A DNA stretch of 64,000 nt from Brevibacillus_H sp041920465 (lineage in GTDB: Bacteria > Bacillota > Bacilli > Brevibacillales > Brevibacillaceae). Positions 27,166 to 36,404 of this stretch are shown here, piece by piece. A program made the position numbers and the translations under genes. The notes below the pieces were generated by a model. The model did no database searches. It worked only from the letters and a program-made list of their open reading frames with translations, and was not told where the DNA came from. The stretch covers positions 27,575 to 91,574 of the forward strand of contig JBHGXW010000017.1 of NCBI GenBank assembly GCA_041920465.1, written 5' to 3'. Positions within the stretch are counted from its first letter, which is position 1. Each line of letters starts with the position of its first letter.

Positions 27166-28149
27166 GTGAAGCGATTATTTTCTGGAGTTCAACCATCTGG
27201 AAATCTGACAATCGGCAATTACCTGGGAGCGATCAAGCAATTCGTCGAGCTTCAACATGCAGCAGAAGCCTTCTACTGTGTTGTCGATTTGCATGCGCTC
27301 ACGGTTCCCCAGGATCCGGATGAGCTTCGCAAACGTTCACGCGAGATTGCCCAACTTTACCTGGCGTGCGGGGTTGACCCGAACAAAGCAACGATCTTTA
27401 TTCAATCCCACGTCAAGGAACATGCTGAGCTGGGCTGGTTGTTGCAGTGTGTGGCCAATATGGGCGAACTGGGCCGCATGACGCAATTTAAAGATAAATC
27501 GGAAGGCAAAACATCCGTTAACGTCGGTCTGTTCACTTATCCGGTGCTGATGGCGGCAGATATCTTGTTATATGATGCCACACATGTACCGGTTGGCGAA
27601 GATCAGAAGCAGCACATCGAATTGACCCGCGACATAGCGGAGCGCTTCAATGGCCGTTTCGGTGAAACCTTCGTCATTCCGGAGCCGCATATTCAAGAGT
27701 TTGGCGCCCGTATCATGGCCCTGGACAACCCGGAGAAAAAAATGTCCAAATCGGCTGAAAGTGAAGCAAGCCGCATCGCCATTCTGGAAGCTCCGGAAGT
27801 CTTCAAGAAAAAGATCATGCGGGCCGTCACCGATACGGACAATGAAATCCGCTATGACGAAGAGAACAAGCCGGGTATCTCCAACCTGCTTACCATCTAC
27901 AGCCTGTTTGCTGATGAGTCGATTGAATCACTGGTGAAGCGCTACGCCGGACAAGGCTATGGCACCCTGAAAAAGGATCTGGTGGAAGTATTGACCGACA
28001 AGCTGGGCCGCATTCAAAAGCGTTTCAACGAGCTAAACGACCACGCAGAACTGGACCGTATCCTGCGGGATGGCGCGGAAAAGGCAAGAGCGATTGCCGA
28101 ACAAACCATGAACCGGGTAAAAGATGCAATGGGCTTGGTGCGCTACTAA
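27166..28149 (+). CDS. trpS: Tryptophanyl-tRNA synthetase
   Basis: 327-residue class I synthetase. The HIGH-type motif is GNLTIGNYLGA (residues 12-22), and the KMSKS loop KKMSKSAES lies near residue 193; VPVGEDQKQHIELTRD is a TrpS hallmark. The GTG start at 27166 has an excellent AAGGAGG site 9 nt upstream. It has its own promoter and terminator. Confidence 0.97.
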   Translation: MKRLFSGVQPSGNLTIGNYLGAIKQFVELQHAAEAFYCVVDLHALTVPQDPDELRKRSREIAQLYLACGVDPNKATIFIQSHVKEHAELGWLLQCVANMGELGRMTQFKDKSEGKTSVNVGLFTYPVLMAADILLYDATHVPVGEDQKQHIELTRDIAERFNGRFGETFVIPEPHIQEFGARIMALDNPEKKMSKSAESEASRIAILEAPEVFKKKIMRAVTDTDNEIRYDEENKPGISNLLTIYSLFADESIESLVKRYAGQGYGTLKKDLVEVLTDKLGRIQKRFNELNDHAELDRILRDGAEKARAIAEQTMNRVKDAMGLVRY

Positions 28150-28152
28150 GCG

Positions 28153-28186
28153 AAAACCGTTTCCTTCGATGGAAACGGTTTTTTCA
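28153..28186 (+). terminator. Rho-independent terminator of trpS
   Basis: AAAACCGTTTCC / GGAAACGGTTTT stem with loop TTCGAT, followed by TT. Confidence 0.9.
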
Positions 28187-28221
28187 TTAACCGGCGTTTT
28201 CAACCAGTGCCCCTTAAACCC

Positions 28222-28848
28222 TCAAAACGCATCAAACGAAACGAACTGTCCGACCGGTTTCCGGTATCCTCTTGGACGTTGGCTGGATGTATCTTCTTTC
28301 CCCAAAGAAATCATCATAACCGGCTCGAATTGTTCGGGAATATGAAACAACTTTCTAATTTGCTCCGGATCGAATCCAATCATCGGGCACGTGTCCCAGC
28401 CTTTGTCTTTGGCGATCAGCATCAGCTGCATCGCAGAAAGGCTGGCATTGCGGATCGCCTCGTCGCGTTGAAACACTTCGCCTCTCATTTCATAAGTATG
28501 GGTCACTGACTCAACCAGTGAATCGTATTCCTGCTTCGTCAAGAGTCCGAGATTCAGCATCCCCTGATTCAGTTCCCCCACTTGTTGGTATGCTTTTTTG
28601 TCACCAAGCACAATGATCACAGCAGAAGCGGTAAGCACCTTGTATTGCTGGTAAGCCGCTTCGTATACTTTTTCCTTTAACTCAGGATTTGTCACCACTA
28701 TGTATCTGGCATGCTGCAGGTTAAATGCCGATGGCGCGAACTTGACCGCATTAAAGATGTCCTCCAATTCCGATTGAGAGATTTCAATTCCCTTGATAAA
28801 TTTATTGGCAGACCGTCTTGTTTTGACAATTTCAAGCAATTGACCCAC
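28222..28848 (-). CDS. Nitroreductase family flavoprotein
   Basis: 208 residues, FMN-dependent NAD(P)H oxidoreductase family. The start VKTRRSANKF is the family's FMN phosphate-binding motif; KFAPSAFNLQHAR and GWDTCPMIGFDPEQI are further hallmarks. It resembles YodC/MhqN/YdgI-type enzymes of Bacillus; the natural substrate (quinone or nitro compound) is not evident. The start is GTG at 28848 with GGGAG 10 nt upstream. Confidence 0.9.
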   Translation of the reverse strand: MGQLLEIVKTRRSANKFIKGIEISQSELEDIFNAVKFAPSAFNLQHARYIVVTNPELKEKVYEAAYQQYKVLTASAVIIVLGDKKAYQQVGELNQGMLNLGLLTKQEYDSLVESVTHTYEMRGEVFQRDEAIRNASLSAMQLMLIAKDKGWDTCPMIGFDPEQIRKLFHIPEQFEPVMMISLGKEDTSSQRPRGYRKPVGQFVSFDAF

Positions 28849-28960
28849 AATCTTTCATCTCCCTTTGATTCATCATTTTCTGATTCTGGTAATTACTATA
28901 TCACATTTACTGCAAAAAAGTAAGTAATTAATTATTTTAAAGTTATGTGAACTTTTCCGA

Positions 28961-28999
28961 CAAATAAAAGCGCCCCCGTTAGTTGCAACGGAAGCGCTT
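28961..28999 (-). terminator. Rho-independent terminator of rnpB
   Basis: On the minus strand AAGCGCTTCCGTT / AACGGGGGCGCTT stem followed by TTATTTG, about 45 nt beyond the mature 3' end. Confidence 0.8.
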
Positions 29000-29043
29000 G
29001 GCGGCACACCCCCATCAGGAGATGTGTTGATTCTTTATTTTCT

Positions 29044-29447
29044 AGCAAGAGATGCTGTAAGCCAGGTTCTGTACTCCCGTGCTGCAAACGGGGAATTACC
29101 CCTCGCACCAAGAGCGATAGTCATCTATCTATGGCAGCTAAGCCGCCATCTGTCCCTCCGTTCATTTCCTTTGGGACAGTTCCCCTACCAAATTTGGGTT
29201 TCTCGCTCGCAGGGTTTACCGCGTTCCATCTTCCCTGTCGCCAGGAAAGCTACGTTTCTGTGGCACTTTCAGCGTACTCGGGTCTCAGGGAGAACCCTTT
29301 CCACGCCGTCAGCGAAGCTGTAAGCCTCACTGCCCTAGTTTGCACTAGGTACGAACACTCCAAGCATCTCAGCCTGGGCGAGCCTGGACTTTCCTCTGCC
29401 GTCGATCACCAAGGCAATCACGACAGCGACTATCCACATCTCTTGCT
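29044..29447 (-). ncRNA. rnpB: RNase P RNA (catalytic subunit), Bacillus type B
   Basis: The ribozyme that matures tRNA 5' ends. On the minus strand it opens with AGCAAGAGATG and closes with CATCTCTTGCT (P1). The conserved core pieces are GAGGAAAGTCCAGGCTCGC near the 5' end, GAAACGTAGC and GGTAAACCC in the middle, and ACAGAACCTGGCTTACAG near the 3' end. The length of about 404 nt fits type B. End positions are set from P1 and could extend a few nucleotides. Confidence 0.96.
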
Positions 29448-29479
29448 ATTCTTTTTAGTATCTCAACGTGACAAAGAAT

Positions 29480-29509
29480 AATATAACATATCTTACGAAC
29501 TGTGGTCAA
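29480..29509 (-). promoter_or_regulatory. Sigma-A promoter of rnpB
   Basis: Minus strand TTGACC, 18-nt spacer, TATATT; transcription should begin about 25 nt before the P1 helix. Confidence 0.7.
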
Positions 29510-29616
29510 TTGGAGATTAACGCCAATTACAGACTATTAAGCAGATAAAAACAACGGTATACTAGAAACTGTGACGAACGTCTTGCGAATCAGATGCGTA
29601 ACAACGGGGTGGTAGA

Positions 29617-29946
29617 ATGGAAACGCTGATGACAATCTCTTCGCTCGCCGCAGCCCGCTTGCGGCTGTTGATGGAACAAGAGGCTGACGCACCTGAGTTG
29701 GGGATCAAACTGCAGATGACCTCCTCCGGCTGCGGAAGTTTGTCATTTGCCATTGCGATCACGACCCCGGAAAAAAACGACCTGAGCGAGGAGATAGAGG
29801 GAATCAAACTGTTTTACCAGGAAGCGGACCGAAGCTGGCTCGCCGGACTTGTGATTGATCTCAATCGCGAGACAGGGCGCTTCCAAATCTTTCATCCCCG
29901 TCCGCCCGCAAGCGGATGTGCCCTCTCTTCAGTTGATTTCAGCTAG
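29617..29946 (+). CDS. HesB/IscA-like protein with reduced cysteine set
   Basis: 109 residues of the iron-sulfur A-type carrier fold. The N-terminal part (SSLAAARLRLLMEQE) and MTSSGCGSLSF match the fold, with Cys39 at the first ligand position. The C-terminus has only Cys101 (SGCAL) where classical IscA/ErpA have Cys-x-Cys, so cluster carriage is uncertain. GGGTGG precedes the ATG. It is followed after 33 nt by the gamma-carbonic anhydrase gene. Confidence 0.72.
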   Translation: METLMTISSLAAARLRLLMEQEADAPELGIKLQMTSSGCGSLSFAIAITTPEKNDLSEEIEGIKLFYQEADRSWLAGLVIDLNRETGRFQIFHPRPPASGCALSSVDFS

Positions 29947-29979
29947 TAATTTTAACATTTGACAAAAGGAGTATGCTGC

Positions 29980-30510
29980 ATGTTGCTTTTACCATTCGAA
30001 GACAAAGTGCCGCAAATTGATGAATCTGTTTTTCTGGCCAAAGGGGTGGTCGTATCGGGTGACGTCACGATTGGAGCCGATACTTCCATCTGGTACAATA
30101 CCGTCATTCGCGGCGATATCGCGCCTACCGTGATTGGCAAACGGGTCAGCGTGCAGGATAACAGCACGCTGCACCAAAGCCCGGGGAATCCGCTTATTAT
30201 CGAGGATGAAGTAACCATTGGCCACAATGTGGTGTTACATAGCTGCATCATTCGCCAAGGTGCTTTGATCGGCATGGGCGCCATCATTCTGGATGGCGCG
30301 GAAATTGGCGAAGAAGCCATGATTGGAGCCGGAACACTCGTCCCCCCAGGTATGAAAATTCCGCCGCGCACGCTTGCCGTAGGCTCTCCGGCCAAGGTGA
30401 AGCGGGATTTGACCGAAGCTGATTTCAAGGAGTTCCGCCGGATTCGCCAATCTTATGTGGACAAGGGCAAAATCTACCGCAAGCTGGAAGAAAATCCGCT
30501 GTCCAGGTAA
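29980..30510 (+). CDS. Gamma-carbonic anhydrase family protein
   Basis: 176-residue left-handed beta-helix protein with hexapeptide repeats (VVVSGDVTIGADTSIW, VTIGHNVVLHSC). Three histidines in zinc-ligand spacing are present (TLHQSP; IGHNVVLH), as in YrdA/PaaY and archaeal Cam proteins. It might hydrate CO2, though many family members are untested. I place the start at ATG 29980, with AAAGGAG about 8 nt upstream. Confidence 0.88.
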   Translation: MLLLPFEDKVPQIDESVFLAKGVVVSGDVTIGADTSIWYNTVIRGDIAPTVIGKRVSVQDNSTLHQSPGNPLIIEDEVTIGHNVVLHSCIIRQGALIGMGAIILDGAEIGEEAMIGAGTLVPPGMKIPPRTLAVGSPAKVKRDLTEADFKEFRRIRQSYVDKGKIYRKLEENPLSR

Positions 30511-30569
30511 ACCCTGAGCGAAAATATAACCCTCTCCTCCCCTCAGGTCTGCAATTGGGAGGAGCTTGG

Positions 30570-32243
30570 TTACCGCCGATAATACTTGTGCACCTGCGGC
30601 ATATAGGAAAATGAATTGGCGAACACTTCGTCGGGCTGCCCGTCCGCTACCATTTCTCCTTGATAGAGAATGCTAAGCCGGTTGGCGTACAGGTAAGCAA
30701 ACTCCACATCGTGCGTGATCACCAGCGACGCTTCTACCGGCAGGGTGTGAAGCAGGTGAGCCAGCTTCTCTTTCTGGAGCAAATCAAGCCCGCGCGTCGG
30801 TTCGTCGAGCAAGAGAACCCTTGGTCTTTGGGCAAGCACCAGCATGAGGGCCAACAACTGCCGCTCTCCTCCGCTTAGATCGTGCGGATGGCGGTGCCGA
30901 TACTTCGTTAAATTGGCCAATTGCAACAACTCTTCCACTCGCTGTGACAGGTTGGTCGCCTGGTGTCCGTGACGAACGGCAAAGCGAATTTCTTCCTCCA
31001 CGGTGTCATGCAAAAGATAGTCATTGGGATTCTGCGACAGATAACCTATCCGCTGATCCGGTTCTTCCTTCCGCTCCGTGATCTCCTGCCCCTGCCACAG
31101 CAAGCTGCCTTTGGAAAGCGGCATTACCTGCGCCAGCAGTTTCGCAAGCGTGCTTTTGCCGGCCCCATTTTCGCCAAGCAGCGCGATACGGTCACCTGAA
31201 AAGATGGAATAGTTAAAATCTGTAAAGATCGGAGCGTGGGGAAGATACCCTGCCGTAATTGCTTGAAGCTGGAGCAGGGGCTGTTTAACCGGTTCTCTTT
31301 GATTCTCCTGCCGCTTCACAATGAGGCGTTCTGTCAGGTTCCGCCACCAGGATCTGTGATGTACCCTCTCGGAAGCTCCCTGTTCCTGTTCAACAGCTCC
31401 TATCCCCGGCTCGCCTTGTGGTGGAGTATGGCTGCGCGCCTCCTTCACGGTAAGCGGCAATCCGGGGTACTGCTGTTCCACAAAATGGCGGGTGATCGGG
31501 GGTAAAAACCGGCTCCATTCCTGCCGCTCCCGCCGGCACAAGGAAGCAAACTCTGCCGGAGTGCCCGTGAAAACCACTCTCCCTGCCTCGAACAGAAAAA
31601 TGCGATCCGCCAGGTGGAAGCAGCGCTCCAGGCGGTGTTCACTCAACACGATGGTCAGCCCCCATTCCTCATTTAAGCGGCGAATGGTGTGCAATACCTC
31701 TTCGGCATGGATCGGATCAAGCTGCGAAGTTGGTTCGTCCAACAGAAGCGCCTGCGGATAAGTGGTCAAGACACTGGCCAAGGCAACCAATTGTTTTTCG
31801 CCTCCGCTTAAGGAAGCCGTTTTGCGTGACAAGAGGCTGCTTAGACCCAGCAAATGGCTTACTTCTGCCAATCTGCTTCGCATCTGAAGCGGGTCAATTC
31901 CCAGATTTTCCATACCAAACACAATTTCGCGTTCTACGGTCTCCAAAAGCAATTGCCTCTCCGGGTCCTGGTTCAAAAATCCTGCCGCTGACACAAGCGT
32001 CCGTTGTTCAAGCTGTTCGATTGCCTGATCGTAGAGGCAAACCTCTCCGCTCAGCTTTCCTCCATAAAACCGCGGCACCAAACCGTTCAGCGATCTCAGA
32101 AAAGTGGACTTCCCGCTCCCGCTTGCCCCAATCAGCAATACGAACTCTCCCTGCCTGATGTTTACGCTGACGTCGGTTAAAGACGGCATTTCCGCTTCAG
32201 GGTATTGATAGGTTAGTGTTTTACATTGAAATATGTTCATCAT
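30570..32243 (-). CDS. ECF transporter ATPase, two fused ABC domains (A component)
   Basis: 557 residues with two complete ABC ATPase units. The first has Walker A GASGSGKST (39-47), signature LSGGEKQ and Walker B ALLLDEPTSQLD. The second has GENGAGKST, LSGGERQ and VLLLDEPTRGLD. The fusion replaces the usual separate EcfA1 and EcfA2. It powers substrate uptake with the T and S subunits encoded immediately upstream; its start overlaps ecfT by 23 nt. It is the last gene of the cobalamin-riboswitch operon, so a corrinoid substrate is inferred. Confidence 0.92.
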   Translation of the reverse strand: MMNIFQCKTLTYQYPEAEMPSLTDVSVNIRQGEFVLLIGASGSGKSTFLRSLNGLVPRFYGGKLSGEVCLYDQAIEQLEQRTLVSAAGFLNQDPERQLLLETVEREIVFGMENLGIDPLQMRSRLAEVSHLLGLSSLLSRKTASLSGGEKQLVALASVLTTYPQALLLDEPTSQLDPIHAEEVLHTIRRLNEEWGLTIVLSEHRLERCFHLADRIFLFEAGRVVFTGTPAEFASLCRRERQEWSRFLPPITRHFVEQQYPGLPLTVKEARSHTPPQGEPGIGAVEQEQGASERVHHRSWWRNLTERLIVKRQENQREPVKQPLLQLQAITAGYLPHAPIFTDFNYSIFSGDRIALLGENGAGKSTLAKLLAQVMPLSKGSLLWQGQEITERKEEPDQRIGYLSQNPNDYLLHDTVEEEIRFAVRHGHQATNLSQRVEELLQLANLTKYRHRHPHDLSGGERQLLALMLVLAQRPRVLLLDEPTRGLDLLQKEKLAHLLHTLPVEASLVITHDVEFAYLYANRLSILYQGEMVADGQPDEVFANSFSYMPQVHKYYRR

Positions 32244-33129
32244 TTGTTCTCCCTCTCCGCATCCACAAAAGCGTTAACGCCCAGATACTCTTTAGCCCCA
32301 TGACAAACAACGCATCCCCCGTCGGATCAGCCCACACGAATGCAGGATAAAACTGAACGCTGCCAAACGACAGCAGCTTGCCGAACATTCCGAAAAGCAG
32401 CATGGCCAGCATCAAGAAAAGAGCAATCCTTTCCCGCTGGTTCATGGCCTGCTGCCGGAAGAAACTGCGCTTGCCGCTGCCGAAACCGCGAGCATAAAGC
32501 GTCTCCGCCGTTATCCAAGAGCCCTCCATCCCCGAATAAACGAGCGGTTTTAAAATCAGCATCAAATAGTTGATTTTCTCCTTGATTCCCCTGCCCTTGG
32601 GACGAATGCCGCGGCACACCATCACTTCCTGAATCCGCTTGAATTCCTGCTGCATGAAAGGAAACAAACGAATGGCCATCACAGACGTCATGACAAACCG
32701 CGGGGTTACTCTGGCAAAAAAGAACAGAAAGCGGTCGTGATCGACAAACCACTGATAGGCACAAGAAAGCAGCAGGATAATGGACAGCCGAAGCACCCCC
32801 ATGAATGAGTACATAAGCTCTTCCACGGACACATCCAGCCGGCCGATAACGGGAATAATCGGCCCTCGCCACAACAGATGAGTGCCGTTGCTTTGAAAAA
32901 GCGGGTTGATCAGCATAAACAAAAGCATCATCGCAAGCCCAAAACGGAAGGCGAATCCCGCTTTGGCCAGCTTCCGTTCCGCTCCCAGCCAAGTGAGAAG
33001 GGCAAGCAGTTGAACCGTCAAAAACAACGGGTTTTCCCACATGAAGGCGAGGATGAAAGAGAAAAGCAAAAAAGTGACGACGACGAAAGGATGAATAGCG
33101 CGCCAACTCGAATCAGCCTGCCAGTTCAC
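32221..33129 (-). CDS. ECF transporter transmembrane (T) component
   Basis: 302 residues, about five to six transmembrane helices. The two cytoplasmic coupling motifs of EcfT are visible: CRGIRPKG (a variant of the usual ARG) and ARGFGSGKRS. It links the S component to the ATPases. The GTG start at 33129 has GGAGG 8 nt upstream and overlaps the S gene by 17 nt. Confidence 0.9.
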   Translation of the reverse strand: MNWQADSSWRAIHPFVVVTFLLFSFILAFMWENPLFLTVQLLALLTWLGAERKLAKAGFAFRFGLAMMLLFMLINPLFQSNGTHLLWRGPIIPVIGRLDVSVEELMYSFMGVLRLSIILLLSCAYQWFVDHDRFLFFFARVTPRFVMTSVMAIRLFPFMQQEFKRIQEVMVCRGIRPKGRGIKEKINYLMLILKPLVYSGMEGSWITAETLYARGFGSGKRSFFRQQAMNQRERIALFLMLAMLLFGMFGKLLSFGSVQFYPAFVWADPTGDALFVMGLKSIWALTLLWMRRGRTNDEHISM

Positions 33130-33781
33130 GATGATCCTCCTTCGTATTCACCCGTGAGACGATCAGCTTCCGGTGATAGCGTACGAGAATACGGGCAAAG
33201 GTGCGTGCAAACAACCAAGCAAATATGAGGTTCCCCACCGCGTGGAAGAGGTCAAACAAAAGACCTCTCGAATACAGGATAACGAAGCTTTGCCAGCTCA
33301 TGAACGAGCCGTAACCGACAAAAATCCATAAATTCATGATCCAGTCAAATAAAAAACCCCAAATTGTACAAACCGCCACAAACGTGTATTTCTGCCAAGG
33401 TGCTGCGAGCAGCGGCTGAGAATCGGCTGATGGCAGCAAGCGTCCAAGCACACCGCCACTTGCACCGGCCAGTCCCCAGCTCAACATCTGCCACAACGTC
33501 CACGGCCCCTGCCCCAGAAACACGTTGGAAAGCACGGCCGCCAGACAGCCAACGAGAAATCCGGCACGAACTCCAAATACATAGCCGCTGATCATGACCA
33601 AAAACGTGGTCGGCTGCACGTTGGGGATCACCGCAAACGGTACACGGGCAAAAGCAGACAGAGTTCCCAGCGTGGCGATCACCGCGATCATTTTTTCATC
33701 AGTGCGGGATCGTTCAAACCAGATCAGAAGCAGCAGAAACAAACAAATCAAGACAAGCAGGATAAACAAAGCCCAATTCAT
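33113..33781 (-). CDS. ECF transporter substrate-specific (S) component, predicted corrinoid specificity
   Basis: 222 residues, about six transmembrane helices. S-component hallmarks are ARVPFAVIPNVQPTTFLV and the GYVFGVRAGFLVGCLAA stretch, followed by SNVFLGQGPWTLWQM. The ATG at 33781 overlaps the stop of the DUF4430 gene as ATGA, so their synthesis is coupled. Cobalamin or another corrinoid as substrate is inferred from the riboswitch and from the transcobalamin-like partners, not from the S sequence itself. It is longer than the known CbrT proteins. Confidence 0.85.
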   Translation of the reverse strand: MNWALFILLVLICLFLLLLIWFERSRTDEKMIAVIATLGTLSAFARVPFAVIPNVQPTTFLVMISGYVFGVRAGFLVGCLAAVLSNVFLGQGPWTLWQMLSWGLAGASGGVLGRLLPSADSQPLLAAPWQKYTFVAVCTIWGFLFDWIMNLWIFVGYGSFMSWQSFVILYSRGLLFDLFHAVGNLIFAWLFARTFARILVRYHRKLIVSRVNTKEDHRELAG

Positions 33782-34812
33782 GGCGTTGACCCTTGGTTCG
33801 GAACAATTGGCAGGCGAATCCATTTATCCTCGTTCAGTACTGCACCGTAGAGATGTTTCAGATCGAGAGAATCATCTGCTTGGGTCAAGGCATTCACCGC
33901 TTTCCGGACAGCAGCTTCACTGTTTCCCGCCACAATCAGGATCGGCATCTCATTGGCCGGATTCTTCGTGCCAATCAGCATGGCTGCCCCTTCGCCGCCA
34001 AGCAGTTTGCTGGCCTTACCCTGTTGGTCTAACACCTGAATTCCTTTTTCGGTAATCTCTGCGAACAATCCAAGCGCATCTTTTTCCTTCCACAGCTTTT
34101 GAACAAAAGCAGATTTGCGGAAAGATGCGCGGTCTCCTACCAGAACCAGCGCCTGATCCTGATCAAACAACTGTTCATTCCAAGGGACGACGGGAATTTC
34201 CTTTTTTTGTGCCTGGCTTATTTTTTCTGCGAGCTGCTGTCCCATCTTTTCAAAGCCGGGATACGTCATCACTTGCACAGGCAGCGGTTCTCCCGTTACA
34301 CGGGTGACAAACGGATGGGGAAAATCGGCGATCTGTGCGGGTACTCTCATGGCGTAATTCCAGTCGTGATAATCCCACCAGATTACGTCTCCCTTGTGCA
34401 AGGGATATTCCGTCGCCCCCACATCGGCCATCAGTCCGTTCACGGAATAGAACCAATCCAGTTTTTTGCTTGTCGCGTCTCCCGGGCGATATGCGGAGGC
34501 AAGCCCGTTGATCGATTGGACGAACCCGTCGTTATAGGCGGTTTGGACATCCGGCACGTTCTTTTTCAGCACGTCCATCACCGTATCTCCCTCTGCTAGA
34601 GGAACTTGTTTATCGAAGAAAACAATCGAACCGAAATCCCGTGTCACCCAAAGCTGAACGGCAGGAGTACCCTCAGGAATTGAGGGCTGAACCTCCTTCT
34701 GCCGTGCGTCGGGAAGTGCCGTTTGACCCGATTTATACGCATACAATCCGACAGCGGCACCTGCGATGACAAGCGCGATAATAAAGAGAGCGAGCCAATC
34801 TTTTTTTTGCAT
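33778..34812 (-). CDS. Membrane-tethered DUF4430 (transcobalamin beta-domain-like) protein
   Basis: 344 residues. One N-terminal transmembrane anchor (WLALFIIALVIAGAAVGLYAY region, no lipobox) is followed by a DUF4430 domain at about residues 50-150, ending in the hallmark DWFYSVNGLMADVG then GDVIWWDYHDW. Residues 170-344 form a second domain I do not recognise. DUF4430 is the family of the C-terminal beta domain of transcobalamin and intrinsic factor. Start ATG 34812 with GAGGTGA upstream. It is a good candidate to pass ligand to the coupled S component. Confidence 0.85.
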   Translation of the reverse strand: MQKKDWLALFIIALVIAGAAVGLYAYKSGQTALPDARQKEVQPSIPEGTPAVQLWVTRDFGSIVFFDKQVPLAEGDTVMDVLKKNVPDVQTAYNDGFVQSINGLASAYRPGDATSKKLDWFYSVNGLMADVGATEYPLHKGDVIWWDYHDWNYAMRVPAQIADFPHPFVTRVTGEPLPVQVMTYPGFEKMGQQLAEKISQAQKKEIPVVPWNEQLFDQDQALVLVGDRASFRKSAFVQKLWKEKDALGLFAEITEKGIQVLDQQGKASKLLGGEGAAMLIGTKNPANEMPILIVAGNSEAAVRKAVNALTQADDSLDLKHLYGAVLNEDKWIRLPIVPNQGSTP

Positions 34813-34824
34813 TCCAATCACCTC

Positions 34825-36354
34825 TTAGCGAACAAGCAGCAAGCGGTACAGCATGACGGCCGCTTCTGCGCGGGTTACTTTCGCTCCCGCGACAAACTGC
34901 TTCGATGCCGTACCTCCCAAGAGCTTTCGTTTTTGTAAATCCTTGACGCTGCCTTGCGCCCAGGAATGAATCCGTTTGTAATCTACATAGGTCTCTTTGC
35001 CGGCAAGCGATTTGGTCCATCCGTACTTGGCGCATACACGGGAAACAATCACGGCCATTTCTTCATGTGTAATCGGCTTGTGCGGATAAAAGTATCCTCT
35101 GCTTCCCTGCATCAGCCCGAGCTGTGCCGCTTTTTCCACAATCGGCGCCGTCCAGTCCGCTACCGTCACATCACGGAATTTGCCCTGTGCCTTGAGCAGC
35201 GGCTCTTCTCCAATCGCGCGAAGCAGAAGCGCGGCAAACTGGGCGCGGGTCACTTCCGAATCAGGCTGCATGTAAGAAGAGGTTACTCCCTGCAAAAAGC
35301 CGTTTTGCACCAGGAAGCTGATCTCTTTATAGGCCCAGTAGCTTCCGGAGAGATCTTGCAGATTCGCCAGCTTGTTATTACCTGCCTGCTGCCGCAAAAG
35401 CATCAAATATGATCCTTTTCGTTTCAAATCAGACAAGCCGAGCAAAGCTTGCGCTGTCGCAATCTTGTTGCTCAAACCGTTTTTTGTGTGGCTAAACGAT
35501 CCGTCACCCTTCTGGAAACCAGCCAAGTGGTCAGCCACACTTCTGGAGCCTTTTCGCCAGGCAAACGGATCAATCTGGTAAGCAATCAGCGCGGAGATGA
35601 CATTGGCGTCCGACTCCACGTTGGAAACGCCACCCTCCACATATCCTCCGTCTTCCGCCTGGACGTGTTTGAGGTAGGAGAGCGCCTTGGCAACCGGCTG
35701 GTCGTTTTTCGACATCCCTAAAGCCCGGAAGGCCAGGAGGCTCATTGCTGTCAAATCCACCCCGCTCTCTTTCATGCCGGTCATAAAATTAAATCCGCCA
35801 TCTGGCAGCTGCTTGGAGATCAGCCAGAATTTGGCCAATTTGGCTTTGGGAATCTGTTCACCCGCTGCATACAGGGCAATAATACTCCATACATGGGCAT
35901 TTATTAAGCTTTGCCCCTGGCCATTGATGCTGTCGGCAAACTTGCCATTGGCAAGCTGAGCTTTTTTGAGCGTGGAGACAAAATTCATCCCGGCAAAATT
36001 GTTTGGATCAAACCCAGCCGCAACAACCGCCAGAACAAATCGTGCATAATCGGTAGTTTTGCGCGGGTCCAGATGTTTTGCCCTCGCTTTCAGCTCTGCT
36101 TCCCAGCCGGCACGACCTCCCCACTTGCTGCTGGCCAGCCGTTCACCGGAAAGCGCAAGGCCAACGACAGTCCAGTCATCAATGGCAGACAACCCTTTGG
36201 CTTTATACTGTGAATATGTATACGCAACCGTCTTGGCCACCGATGGATTCACATCAGCCGAGCCCATTCCAGACACAGGGGCCGTGATCATGCCAAGCAA
36301 TAGTAGAATGGAGAACAAAGCCATCCATACTCGACGTAATACCATGAGCATCAT
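34825..36354 (-). CDS. Secreted alpha/alpha-barrel (prenyltransferase-repeat) protein with SLH domains
   Basis: 509 residues. Signal peptide, then an alpha/alpha toroid of terpene-cyclase/prenyltransferase-type repeats (residues about 35-335), with glycine-rich repeat turns such as LPDGGFNF, AEDGGYVEGG and KGDGSF. Three SLH repeats follow (ITHEEMAVIVSRV, KVTRAEAAVMLYRLL and an earlier EVTRAQFAALLLRA), for wall attachment. The barrel resembles the N-terminal fold of transcobalamin; no catalytic Asp-rich motif is evident. Start ATG 36354 after AAGGA; an ATG at 36345 is also possible. Confidence 0.85.
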   Translation of the reverse strand: MMLMVLRRVWMALFSILLLLGMITAPVSGMGSADVNPSVAKTVAYTYSQYKAKGLSAIDDWTVVGLALSGERLASSKWGGRAGWEAELKARAKHLDPRKTTDYARFVLAVVAAGFDPNNFAGMNFVSTLKKAQLANGKFADSINGQGQSLINAHVWSIIALYAAGEQIPKAKLAKFWLISKQLPDGGFNFMTGMKESGVDLTAMSLLAFRALGMSKNDQPVAKALSYLKHVQAEDGGYVEGGVSNVESDANVISALIAYQIDPFAWRKGSRSVADHLAGFQKGDGSFSHTKNGLSNKIATAQALLGLSDLKRKGSYLMLLRQQAGNNKLANLQDLSGSYWAYKEISFLVQNGFLQGVTSSYMQPDSEVTRAQFAALLLRAIGEEPLLKAQGKFRDVTVADWTAPIVEKAAQLGLMQGSRGYFYPHKPITHEEMAVIVSRVCAKYGWTKSLAGKETYVDYKRIHSWAQGSVKDLQKRKLLGGTASKQFVAGAKVTRAEAAVMLYRLLLVR

Positions 36355-36404
36355 CCTTTTCCTTAGAATTGAATAAAACGGGAAAAAGTAGGCCTGAAAC
36401 AAGC

